The notes beneath the pieces are model-generated. The model searched no databases and had not been told where the DNA came from. It was given only the letters and a program-made list of their open reading frames with translations. A stretch of 27,500 bases of DNA. It comes from Anaeromyces robustus. Taxonomy: Eukaryota > Neocallimastigomycota > Neocallimastigomycetes > Neocallimastigales > Neocallimastigaceae. Of the stretch, positions 14,393-26,162 are shown piece by piece. The DNA lies in assembly GCA_002104895.1 (NCBI GenBank), contig MCFG01000016.1, positions 1-27,500 on the forward strand. The letters are read 5' to 3'. Both the position numbers and the translations under genes were made by a program. Every line of letters begins with the position of its first letter. Within the stretch, counting starts at the first letter, position 1.

Positions 14393-16225
14393 ATGAAGTG
14401 TTTGAGTGCTATAAATTTATTAATATTGGCTGGATGCTTTTCAGCTAATTTAGTTCGTGGAGAAGAAGTTCCATTTGATGATGCTAAAACATTTTTTAAT
14501 AATGATGATGATAAAAAAAGTTATTATCAAAATGGATTAGAAGCATATTCAGTATTTTTTGAAGCTATTAGTAGTTTCGATATTGATAATTTTTCTTTAT
14601 CAGAATGTGAAGCTAAATGTTTAAAAGCTCAAAAAGAATTTATGTCTGTTGTTGAATCTCCTGATAATACATATAATCTCGAAGAAGAAAATCGCATGAG
14701 AACATTATATAATTTACCTGAACTTACTGTTTCTTCTGCTTATGATCGATGTAATGAGAGTTGTCGTGATTTAGATATTATTTTCTTAAACAAAGATAAA
14801 GCTCTTCCATATGCATCTGAAGAAGATATTGAAGCTTCACAAAAAAAAAAGAGAAATCCTGAAGATGAAAATCAATTGATAAAAAGAGGAAAAAATTGTG
14901 CTGTTATTGAAGAAAAAGGTACTGATGAATATGGTGCACATATTTATCAAGTAACTGTTGATAATACTCAAAGTGATAAGAATGTTTTATATTCTCGTAT
15001 TGATGGTTGTTCTCTTCCTAGTGATCTTAAAACTAGTTCAACATTAAAATCTGTTGCAAATGATGTATTTATTTCAGCATGTAATTATCTTGATGCTTGT
15101 TATCATTGTTCAGAAGATAATGCTTATGCTAAAACTCAATGTGATACTAATTTCCTTCAATTTATGTATGGTATATGTGATAAAAGAAAAGCTTTAGGTC
15201 TTTTTAGTGAATATGAAAGATGTGAAGAAGATGCTTTTATATTATATACAACTACTAATGTTTATGGTAATTCTAATTTCCGTTCTAATCATGATGCTAT
15301 TAAATCTAAAAAATCATCAGCTGGTAGTGATGCTGATTGTATTTGTACTGATAGAGATGTTAAGACTCTTCTTACCAATAAATTCATTTTATATATTAAG
15401 GAAGATAAAAATTTAAGTAATGGAGACAATAATAGTAGTACTACTACAAGTAAGACTACTACTACCAAGAATTCAAGTCCTACTGATGTAAAAATTTCAG
15501 ATAATGGTCATTGTGGTAGTAAATATGGTAGATGTCCACCAGGTCAATGTTGTAGTAAATATGGTTATTGTGGTACATCAGAAAATTATTGTGGTAAGAA
15601 TTGTCAATCTGAATATGGTGATTGTTCAAATACACCAACAACAACTACTAAAACTACAAAAACTTCTTCTACTCGTATTCCAACTTCTTCTAATGATCGT
15701 TGTGGTAAAGAATATGGTGCTTGTCCACCAGGTCAATGCTGTAGTAAATATGGTTATTGTGGTAATGATAGTAGTTATTGTGATGTTGGATGTCAACCTT
15801 CTTATGGACTTTGTAATAAATTTGCTACTACAACTACTACTGTTGCACCAACTAAAACCACCACTAAGAAAACTAAAACTACCAAAACCACTACTGGTGC
15901 TTTAAAGGTTTCTGATAATGGTAAATGTGGTCCAGAAGATGGTATTTGTCCATCTGGTAAATGTTGTAGTAAATATGGTTATTGTGGTACTAGTATGGAT
16001 CACTGTGATAAGGGATGTCAATCTGCTTATGGTCAATGTTTATCTTCAACAACTTCTTCATCATCAGAACCTACATCTTCATATAAGGTTAGTACCAATG
16101 GTAAATGTGGTAAAAAAGATGGTAAATGTCCATCTAATAAATGTTGTAGTAAATATGGTTACTGTGGTACTTCATCATCTTATTGTGGTAAAGGATGTCA
16201 ATCTGAATTTGGAAAATGTGACTAA
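14393..16225 (+). CDS. Secreted protein: sPLA2-like module plus four hevein-type chitin-binding domains (610 aa)
   Basis: One uninterrupted frame. Residues 1-23 are a signal peptide. Residues about 24-150 are an acidic region with two Cys pairs (CEAKC, CNESC). Dibasic K153-R154 and K164-R165 look like Kex2-type processing sites. Residues about 169-330 hold a Cys-rich module with CNYLDACYHC (C230-C239) and a downstream CDTNFLQFMYGIC. This resembles the CNxHDxCY active-site helix of secreted phospholipase A2 (group XII/conodipine-like), but Leu233 stands where the catalytic His would be. Thr/Ser-rich linkers then separate four 38-residue hevein (ChtBD1) domains at 374-411, 437-474, 512-549 and 572-609. 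Each has eight Cys and a CCSKYGYCG core, the usual chitin-binding surface. Wall or chitin attachment outside the cell is well supported; phospholipase activity is doubtful. The PLA2 assignment is an inference from motif and Cys spacing. Confidence 0.93.
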   Translation: MKCLSAINLLILAGCFSANLVRGEEVPFDDAKTFFNNDDDKKSYYQNGLEAYSVFFEAISSFDIDNFSLSECEAKCLKAQKEFMSVVESPDNTYNLEEENRMRTLYNLPELTVSSAYDRCNESCRDLDIIFLNKDKALPYASEEDIEASQKKKRNPEDENQLIKRGKNCAVIEEKGTDEYGAHIYQVTVDNTQSDKNVLYSRIDGCSLPSDLKTSSTLKSVANDVFISACNYLDACYHCSEDNAYAKTQCDTNFLQFMYGICDKRKALGLFSEYERCEEDAFILYTTTNVYGNSNFRSNHDAIKSKKSSAGSDADCICTDRDVKTLLTNKFILYIKEDKNLSNGDNNSSTTTSKTTTTKNSSPTDVKISDNGHCGSKYGRCPPGQCCSKYGYCGTSENYCGKNCQSEYGDCSNTPTTTTKTTKTSSTRIPTSSNDRCGKEYGACPPGQCCSKYGYCGNDSSYCDVGCQPSYGLCNKFATTTTTVAPTKTTTKKTKTTKTTTGALKVSDNGKCGPEDGICPSGKCCSKYGYCGTSMDHCDKGCQSAYGQCLSSTTSSSSEPTSSYKVSTNGKCGKKDGKCPSNKCCSKYGYCGTSSSYCGKGCQSEFGKCD

Positions 16226-16857
16226 TTTTTTCATTAGAAAAAAAAAATGCAACAAAATAAAAAAAAATAATAAAAAAATAAAATAAAAATAAAGTAAAAA
16301 AAAAAAAAAAACTTTTTTAATATATATAATTTAAAAAAAATGATAACGAAAATTTTTTTAAATGAATATATAATATATAATGTAATAAAAATCAATAATA
16401 TCAAATAAAATATTAAATATATATATATATATATATTATTTAAATAATAAATAGTTTTACATTTTAATTTATTTTATATTTTTATTGTTTTTATTATTTT
16501 TTTTTTATTTTAAAGTTTGGTAGGAGAAATTAAAAAGAAATATTTTTATTAATAGTATAGTTTTAATGAAAAATTACTAAATATTATTTATAGAGCATAA
16601 AATTAAATAATGAATAATTATAATTTTGAAAAAAAAAAACTAATAGTATTTTGAATAACTTATTATTAATAAAGTATAAAGTAGTTTACTTTGTAATCGT
16701 ATGTGAAAAATAATTATGGGAAATATATTTATAAATATTATTTTATATATATTATTTTTGATAATAAAATGAAAGAATAAAGAGATAAAAAATCTAATTC
16801 AAGATATGTTAAGTAATATTTATGGTAGTATATAAAGTGTATATAATTCTTATTTAT
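16226..16857. other. Convergent 3' spacer
   Basis: These 632 bases lie between the stops of the chitin-binding gene (plus) and CYB5D1 (minus), so they should hold two 3' UTRs and poly(A) sites. A-runs and AATAAA hexamers are frequent just past 16250. Nothing else is recognisable. Confidence 0.6.
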
Positions 16858-17987
16858 TTATGCAATGGAAAGATCATCATTAAAGTATATATGAATTACT
16901 TTAATATTTATAAAAATAAAATAGTCATTAGTATTTATTTTATTATTAGATTATAATAAGAAATATATTTAATATTTATAATTTTTTTTATAAGTAATTA
17001 TATATTTATATTTAATTTTTTTTTAAATTAGAAATACCTGGAAGCCATTCATCTTCGTCCATGCCTAACATTTCGAATTGTTTACTTTCATCTTTAATAT
17101 TATTTTCTTCTAATGTTTTATTCATATCTAAGAGATTTCCTAATCTTTTCCAAATATATCCTCTAGCATGAGCATTTAATTTTAGATACCGATCTTGAAT
17201 GGCATTTAAACTTTCTTCTGAACAAACCTTGTATATAAATAATAATAATGATAATAATAATATTATATAATTGTTATTATTGTATTTGTTTTAAATATAT
17301 TATTTATACTAATTTTCATAAAATATGATTACGATTATAATAATAAAATTAAAGAAAAAAAAATAATGTATAAATAATAACATACTTCAATGATATGTTC
17401 ATCTTTTGTTAATGTATTAACAATTCGTATTTTTCTAGTTTTTTGACTTAATTTACCAATACAATACTTATCATCTTCCCACCATGGTATTTTAACACTT
17501 GGTTTCCAATTAGCATATGGAATTGGTGGTGGAATATGAACATATCGACCATCAGGTGTATATGGATACATACATCCCAATTTAGGATTCATATGCATTT
17601 TTATCTAATTTTGTTTGAATATCATAATTTAAATAAATAAATAATAAAAAAAAATATTTTAAGTAATTATATATTATAATTTGTAATTTTTCAAAATATA
17701 TATATATATGAATATATACATTTCTAGTAGTTTTATCAAACCAATGTGAAATATCTTTTCCAGCATTTTTAATAATTGGATTCAATAAAATATCACCTAT
17801 TAAAAAAATACATCCATTGTAAAAGAATATTGATAAATGAATAATTGTAATTTTTTAAAAGAAATATATATATATTAATTATTTTGATATAAATGTAAAT
17901 ATGAATATAAATAAAAAAATACAAAAATTAATATTGATTAATCTAGAAGGAATTTTTTCTTTATATCAATAATATTATTTTCTTTTA

Positions 17988-18033
<46 letters not shown>

Positions 18034-18391
18034 AAAAAAAGTAAAAATTACCTCGATATTCTAAAGCAAGTGGTGTAAGATCATAAACATAACCTAGCCA
18101 AGAAACCCATAAATCATCATAAGTATTATGTTCCGAAACTTCTCTTGGGGTAAAATAACGAAAAGTAACAACATTATTTTTTTCTTCTTTCTTTTTATTA
18201 GTTAAATAAGTATCATCTTCACTATTTTTATCATCTATTTCTGTTTTATCAAAACTTCCTGAAGAAGTTAATTCGAGATCTATATCTGATGGTTGTTCAT
18301 TAATATGATCATTAATTTTTCTAATTTCATCTACAAAAGAATCACTTGATAAAACTTCGACCAAATTATCATTTGATGATGGTACCGCCAT
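16858..18391 (-). CDS. CYB5D1: Cytochrome b5 domain-containing protein 1, ciliary (spliced, 288 aa)
   Basis: Exons are 18391-18052, 17796-17720, 17604-17386, 17227-17038 and 16898-16858. All junctions keep phase, total 867 nt. From residue 77 the protein follows the CYB5D1 family closely: [67 protein letters not shown], then PWW and [20 protein letters not shown], then [10 protein letters not shown] and a final YFNDDLS in a 41-nt exon. Residues 1-76 are an acidic, low-complexity extension longer than in animal proteins (about 228 residues in human). His131 matches one haem-ligand position; the HPGG motif of true cytochrome b5 is absent where exons 1 and 2 join. The family is linked to ciliary axonemes (radial-spoke region) in algae and animals, so a zoospore flagellum role is likely. 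Confidence 0.93.
17989..18031. repeat. A43 homopolymer in CYB5D1 intron 1
   Basis: A run of 43 A on the plus strand, reading as poly(T) in the transcript, begins about 20 bases after the donor of the intron 18051-17797. Confidence 0.9.
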
Positions 18392-18980
18392 TTTTATGTT
18401 TTTTTTTTTTTTTTTTTTTTATTTTATTTTGAATTTAAATTACCTTATATATATGTAGTAAAATATTAATGTTATTTTATTTGTTATAGAATATTAATTA
18501 TTTATACTTATATTAGCATAATTAATATTAAACTAATTATAAAATTGTATATAATAATTAAGGAATATTTTCTTTTTAATAATTAAATACCTCGGAAGCT
18601 TTTTATGATTAGTACCTCTATTAAAAATGAAAATTTTTTCTTTTATTATATAATATTTATAGATATATGGTGATTTATAATATTTTTCTTTTTCTTTTTT
18701 TTTTTTTTAGTAAAATAAAAAAAAAAGAAATTATAAGTAATATATATAATATCTTTTTTTTTTTTTTTTTCTTTTTTAATCTTTTTAAGTATTAAACAAT
18801 TTAAAAAGTTTATTTAATATAAAAAAATTAAAATATGTAAAGTAAAAAAAAAAGTATAATAGAATAAAATAAAAAATCAAAAAAAAAAAATAGTTTCTTT
18901 AAAGTAATTTTTTTTTTCCGTGAAAAATATTTGTTAAAGATTTATTAAATTTTAATTATTATTATATAAGGTTAGTATAA

Positions 18981-19025
<45 letters not shown>

Positions 19026-19527
19026 ATAATAATCAAATAAAATTTTATTTATGTTTTTTTTAATAAAATAAAAACCCTCAAAAAAAAATATTTTAATTAT
19101 TATAATAATTTATATCAAATAAGAATATTTTTTAATATTTTTATTTTATTTTAGTTTTATTTCATTTTAATTAATTTAAATGTAATTAATTTATGTAAGT
19201 TTTATATATTTAAAGAAAAAATAATTATTGGAAAAAAAAAAAAAAAAGTAGATTAAAAAATAAATAATAAAAATTTAAAATATAAAAAATTAAAAGAGAT
19301 ATATTTTATCATTTAATAAAAATTATAAAATAGTTAATTTAACTCTTGTAAATAAAATATAAAACTGATGCTTATATATATTAATAAATATTAATAATAA
19401 TAGTAACGATTCTATATAATTTATTTTAATTTATGTTATAAAATATCATTTTTTTTTGTTTTTAATAATTATAATATATATAATTTTCTTTTAAAGATTA
19501 GTCATTATAATTTTCTTTTTATCATAT
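18392..19527. other. A+T-rich spacer with long homopolymers
   Basis: This 1.1-kb stretch lies between the start of CYB5D1 and the stop of the small basic protein gene, both on the minus strand. It contains T22 at 18399-18420 (just upstream of the CYB5D1 ATG), another T-run near 18757 and A38 at 18986-19023. These are typical promoter/3'-UTR composition, and no gene is supported. Confidence 0.6.
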
Positions 19528-21026
19528 TTATAGGACAGCTGGTTCACCTAAAGTAGTACCAGTAGAACTTAATTGAGAAGGATCAGCAAATTGTAATATA
19601 TTAGGTCCAGATCTATTAAGTCTAGCTGGCTTAATTTCAGTACTTTTTTCATCTTGTTGCATAACTTCTGTAGCTAAATCGACTATTATTAAATATTTAG
19701 TAATATATATTAATTATAAAGGTTATTTTAATAAATAATGAAAAAGGGAAAAAAAGATTATAAATAAATATATATATATATTATAAAAATTTACCTGACA
19801 TATCACTATCAGCAACTAAAACACCCTTAGCAATTAATCTACCAATATCCTAAAATAATAATAATAAAAATTATAAAAATAATAATGCAAAAACATATAT
19901 TATAATTAATAAATATACTCATAGTTTATATAAATAAAGAATTTTAATATAATCTTTTCTTAATATATTTATGAAAAAAAAAAAAAAAAAAAAAAAAAAA
20001 GGAAATTTTGGAAATTATGTCTTCTTAATAATACATTTATATTAAATATTAACTTAAAAATTTTGTTATTGTATAGTAATATCATAGTTTTATTAAATTG
20101 ATTACTGACAAATTTAATATTTTTATAATAATAATGTTTAAATTTTTGTTATTAATTGTTAATTAGAAATTTTATGTATTTTTTTTATATATTATTATAT
20201 TTTTTATAATAATTTTATTACATCATCAATATTTTTTTCATATAAGTAATTTTATTATATTAAAATGATTATCAAGATTTGAAATGCCTTTAATATTCTT
20301 GTATCATGAATTTTTTTGGATATAAAGAATTAAAAAGTAATTAATTATATAAGAATATTATCTGTAAAAAAGTATTGCTTTCGAATTATGAAATTTATAT
20401 TTTATATATATAGGGGTGAAAATGAATTAAAGTTTTGATTATTAATTTTTACACAATTTAAATGTATGTCAATTTTAATATTAATTTAATAGTTTTTTTT
20501 CTTCTTTTTTGTTTTTTTTTTAAATTAAATATTTATATAATATTTATATCTTTTTTTTCCTGACAATTTCCTTTATTTCCTTCTTTTTTTTTTCTTTTTT
20601 TTTTCTTTTTTTTTTTTTATTATAGTAATCTTTATTATATTTTATGAAATTTTTGAATAATATAAAAATTTTTGAATAATTTATTGAATTAAAAATAATT
20701 TTGAAATTAATTATTACATTTCTTTTAGCTTTAACAGCTTGTCTTAACTTCTTTTTAGTGAGAGTTTTTGAGCGCATAAGTGCATTATTTTTACCGATTT
20801 TTGTACTACTAACTGGATTAACTTTTAATAAATCTTTAACAATATCAGAAGTTTTCTTGTGCTTATTTTCTAACATAGTTTCAACATTAAGAACTTCAGA
20901 TACAGTAACACCTTTAGTAGCAGCTTGTTGTGCTGCAATTCCAGAACTAAGACGATAAGCTCTACGATTTCTTCTACTTTCTTTGAAAATATTTTTTTTA
21001 ACTCTGTTTGCTGCGTCTTTTGCCAT
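19528..21026 (-). CDS. Small basic, probably nuclear/nucleolar protein (spliced, 172 aa)
   Basis: Exons are 21026-20718, 19849-19795 and 19682-19528, with introns of 868 and 112 nt. Donors are GTAATA and GTAAAT, acceptors both TAG; phase is kept throughout. The N-terminal 103 residues are strongly basic (VKKNIFKESRRNRRAYRLSS, then RSKTLTKKKLRQAVKAKRN). The next exon adds DIGRLIAKGVLVADSDMS, and the tail ends in LGEPAVL. I do not recognise it securely. Length, basic clusters and general layout recall the fungal Alb1 group of pre-60S ribosome assembly factors, but this is weak. Conserved-looking coding text in two small downstream exons with matching phases argues that it is a real gene. The first intron is longer than most here and contains A27 at 19974-20000. 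Confidence 0.75.
19850..20717 (-). other. Long intron of the small basic protein gene
   Basis: This 868-nt intron has donor GTAATA and acceptor TTTTAG. It holds an A27 run at 19974-20000 and T-rich tracts near 20580-20620. The open frame that continues from exon 1 past the donor becomes Lys/Ile/Asn text and stops at 20544, as expected for intron read-through. There is no embedded gene or snoRNA that I can recognise. Confidence 0.6.
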
Positions 21027-22377
<1,351 letters not shown>

Positions 22378-25300
22378 TTATAATCTTAAACCATTTTGAG
22401 GAATTGGCATAGGATCGAAAGATTTATCATTAATCTTAAGCCATACTTTTGAAAGGAATTCTGTCATCATTTCACTCATATAACCTGTGATTAAAGTTAA
22501 ATGTTTACCACTAATATCTTTCATAACATCAGTACAAGTGGAACGAATCATTTCAGATAAAACATTAATTTCTGGACTAGCCTTCTTATTCTTTTTATAA
22601 AAGTCATGTACCTTTTTAAGAAGACTATCACGGATTTTATTGGTTTCATCATCAGTGAAATGTTCATAAATTGGAAGCATAGAATTGATAGATCTTAACA
22701 TACCTTCAAATGGGAATTCTAAATTACTATGGAATTGTTCAAATACAGAAGCCATACCTTCAATTGGAATTTCATTAGATTTAGAATAATAAGCAGTACG
22801 TTCAATCATGGCACAGAGTATTGGACTCTTAGTTAATGGATTAGTAATTGGATCTTTTGCATTTTCTTCAAATACCTTCTTATTTAATAAATAACAATTA
22901 TAGACAACATTTCTCATATTTATCTTTTCAGTTTCGACAGTTTGTAAATTACCTTGGAAGTAAAGGGTCATATGAAGAAGAAGGGCATTAATACGTTCAA
23001 TGAAATGAATTGGATCATATGAAATATTTTTAGCACATTGTCTAATCCAATAACATAAGAAGTTATCTGGTTTTGGTGGAACATCATATATATTCTTTGG
23101 TACAAATGAAAGATGCTTTGGTACTGGACCACAACCAACATCTAACATATCACCGACACCAAATTGGAATTCAGAAATAAAACGAGCTCCAACAAATTCT
23201 CTCCACCAATAGTATGGTTTATCAAGACTTGGGTCATGAGCTTCAGATCTATTAACAATACAATCTAAGTAAGCTTCTTCAAGAGTTTTCTTTGGAATAT
23301 TACCACCACCAATGGCTAATAATAAATCGAAAACTTCCTTAGCTTCGTCATTCATTTTTCCTTCTGGATAAGTATCCTTTAAAGAATAGGTAATAAGAGC
23401 AGCAGCTTCGGTACTAACTCTAACCCAGAACTTTTGTAACATACTGTATCTCTTAACCCAATATTCTTCTGCTTCCTTAAAGGTATCAAAATCGAAAAGG
23501 ACAGCATCTTCAATTTTTTTAAGAATAACATTATATAAGATACCCATGAAAACATGTTCCTTCTTACGTCCTTTAACTTCATTATAACCACAAAGGTAAA
23601 CAACACCTTCACCATTACAAGCGGAAATATAACGGACATCATTTTTCATGATTGAGAAATCTAACCAAACATCAGATGCCTTAATCAAAGATTTACGAAG
23701 TTCAGCTAATTTCTTTGGTTCAGGGAAGGCTTCATCTAAAACATCATCAGTAGAAATGTTCATATTATTAAGTGCAGATTCAACTTCTTCTGTGAGATCT
23801 TCTTCTTCATCATTAATATCATCATTTGGATTAGTTAACATGGAATAAATTTGTGAACCTAAATTACTTAAATGTGGTTCAGCACAGACTTCAATACCAT
23901 GTAAAACAGCAGCTGTACCAATACTATTAATTTTTTGATGTAAGGCACGAACATTAATAAAACCAGCTAAAATACGAAGAAGTTGGGTAAACATCTTAAC
24001 ACTAACATCATCTAAAACAATATTCTTAGATTTCTTGGTGATTTCATTAATTTTATCTAATTCAGAAGAAATAGCATGATATGTAATTTCTAATAAGTTG
24101 GAATTATTAGATAAATCAATAGCAACACGCTTATTACCAAGAACAAAGTTAGCAATAGCACGTAAAAGAGTAATATCTTTCTTTTCAAGAATATATTTAG
24201 CTTGGGCTTCATGGAAAGCCTTACCCTTAACAGTGATATCCTTTGAAAGTAATTGATCTAAAAGATAATTATAAATATCCTTATCAATGGGTTGTTTAAG
24301 AATTAAACGATTAGCTTCATGTTCTGGAAGTAAATGTGAAGCAAGAATAGCAGCAATATTGAATCTATTCTTGAATTCTTCGTTTTTAAGAGCTGCAACA
24401 AAGACTTCTGAAGTTGGTTTACATAATAAAATACCAGCTTGTTTATTATCACGAGCAACACTTTGAATGATATCGAAAGCTGAATTATCAACATCCTTTG
24501 GTTTTAATTCTTTAAGATAACCAACAAAGTATTCAGCTTCTAAATCAACTAATCTCCAAGTAGAAGCAAGAGCTTCTTGATCAAGTAATGATACAATCTT
24601 AACTTGTTCTTTGTGAGAACTTTCCTTTTCTTGAAGAGAAATCCATCTGTTGTTAGCTTCACCAATGAACATAGCAACTTGAGTAAGAAGTTCACCAGAT
24701 AAAATTGCTGGTTGATGGGTAACCTTTGACTTTTCAATTTGCTTGACTTTTTTCATAAATTCAGTTTCAACTGCAAGATAAATTAACCATTTTTCCATTA
24801 ATTCTGGATTTTCACTTGCTTCTTGTGGACCAACTAAACTCATATCTAAAATTTTTATAAATTTATATATATATATAATAATAATAATATATAATGTGAT
24901 TTCATAAAATTATATAATATATAGAGAAGTAATAATATAATATATAATATATGATACAATATAAAATGCAATATAATTTCATTAGTATTATATTAAAAAA
25001 AAAAGTTAATAGAACAATTTTTATATAAATATTTGTATATACAAAAGTAATCATTATATTAAAATTTAAAAATTAATATTTTATAATAAAACATAATGAA
25101 TTATTTAATATATGAACAATATTAATATTTTATAATTAAACATATTTCAATATGTATTATATGAAAAATATTAATATTTTATAATTAAACGTAATAAATT
25201 ATGTAATTATTAATATTTTATAATTAAACATAATAAATTATGTAATTATTAATATTTTATAATAAAATATAATAAATTATGTAATTATTAATATTTTATA

Positions 25301-26162
25301 ATAAAATATAACAAATTATGTAATATATGTAGTTGTATTGGGTTATATATGTATATTATTATTATTATTATTCTTTTTGTTACTTACCAACAATATTTTT
25401 ACCACCATTTCTTCTTTCTAAACTAAAGAATGCAATACTATCTAAATATCTTAATAATTGTTCTGGAGAAGCCATCAATTCATATAATACTTTATTAGCA
25501 GCTGGAATAACTTCTGGAGCGAGACTTGGACTATTTTTGTTAGAATCACGTGAAGCATTTAAAATTTTTCTTCTTTCTTCAGTAGTCATATGGAATAACC
25601 AATCGTCAAGACTTTCACGATATGGTAAATAGGATGGTATAAAAGCTCTATCAACAATATTTTCAAAAATTGTATCTGTAATTTCCTTTAAATGTTTGTA
25701 ACGTGGAGTAAAGTGAGTTTCTTTGTTAGCAAATTTTTCACTTTGATCTTCATCTGGACATTTTTCAGCTTTTTCTTTAGCAATGTCATATGCTTTTTTA
25801 GTTAATTCATCATTTGGATCAATATTTAAACTAGATTGTAAAGAAACAACTGCATCTTTGTAACGTTTCATGGCAAATAAAGCAGCACCACGACGTGTAT
25901 GACCTTTTGGATACATTGGATTAGCACGAATAGCAGAATCGGCATCAATTAAAGCTCTATTTAATTGGCCAAGTTCACCCCAACAGACAGAACGATTAGC
26001 ATAAAGAATTGGATTATTTGGTTGGAATTCAAGAGCCTTGGTATAGCAGTAAATAGCTTTTTGGAAATCTTTTGAATTAAAGGATTCATCACCAAGTTTC
26101 TTTAATTCTAAAGGACCAATTTCTGGTGGAACAACAGAAGCGAATGGATTAGTAGAAGCCAT
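22378..26162 (-). CDS. TPR protein with large unrecognised helical C-terminal region (spliced, 1080 aa)
   Basis: Two exons, 26162-25388 and 24845-22378, join across a 542-nt intron (GTAAGT...TTTTAG). Exon 1 ends in phase 1 (G) and exon 2 starts AT, making GAT; the first frame stops three codons past the donor. Residues about 18-119 form three TPR units (AIYCYTKALEFQPNNP, then YANRSVCWGELGQLNRALID, then KGHTRRGAALFAMKRYKDAV). They keep four of five residues of the Hsp70/Hsp90 carboxylate clamp (K21, N56, K86, R90), with Asp25 at the fifth. Residues from about 260 to 1080 are mostly amphipathic helix, with an acidic insert (DDINDEEEDLTEEVE). Parts look like ARM/HEAT repeats, but I do not recognise a family. 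Codons such as AAG, TTC and ACC are commoner than in neighbouring genes, which may mean high expression. A UNC-45-type chaperone layout is a loose alternative. If the junction were wrong, these would be two adjacent genes. Confidence 0.85.
24846..25387 (-). other. Intron of the TPR gene
   Basis: The donor is GTAAGT on the minus strand at 25387 and the acceptor TTTTAG ends at 24846. The intron is dominated by the minisatellite at 25072-25330 and has stops in all frames. No start-proximal promoter features for a separate downstream gene are evident. Confidence 0.8.
25072..25330. repeat. Minisatellite with 49- and 39-bp spacing, six copies, inside the TPR intron
   Basis: The core ATTAATATTTTATAA begins at 25072, 25121, 25170, 25209, 25248 and 25287. 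Successive spacings are 49, 49, 39, 39 and 39 bases. The last four units also share CATAATAAATTATGTAAT-type text with a few substitutions. Confidence 0.88.

Noticed and set aside
15504-16286. Long open frames in another plus-strand frame across the hevein region (15504-15905 and 15918-16286)
   Set aside because: They are frame shadows of the repeated GGT/TGT-rich hevein codons. The translation is a Val/Met/Leu-rich repeat with no domain, while the main frame has exact Cys spacing.
20701-20958. Plus-strand frame with two hydrophobic stretches
   Set aside because: It is the antisense of the basic-protein first exon, whose frame is supported by in-phase splicing.
22900-23160. DVGCGPVP segment resembling a methyltransferase SAM-binding loop
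   Set aside because: The flanking residues lack the beta strand/helix order and later motifs of a class I methyltransferase; a single short match is not enough.
23379-24737. Several 60-90-residue frames inside the TPR gene second exon
   Set aside because: They are shadows of the 821-codon main frame.
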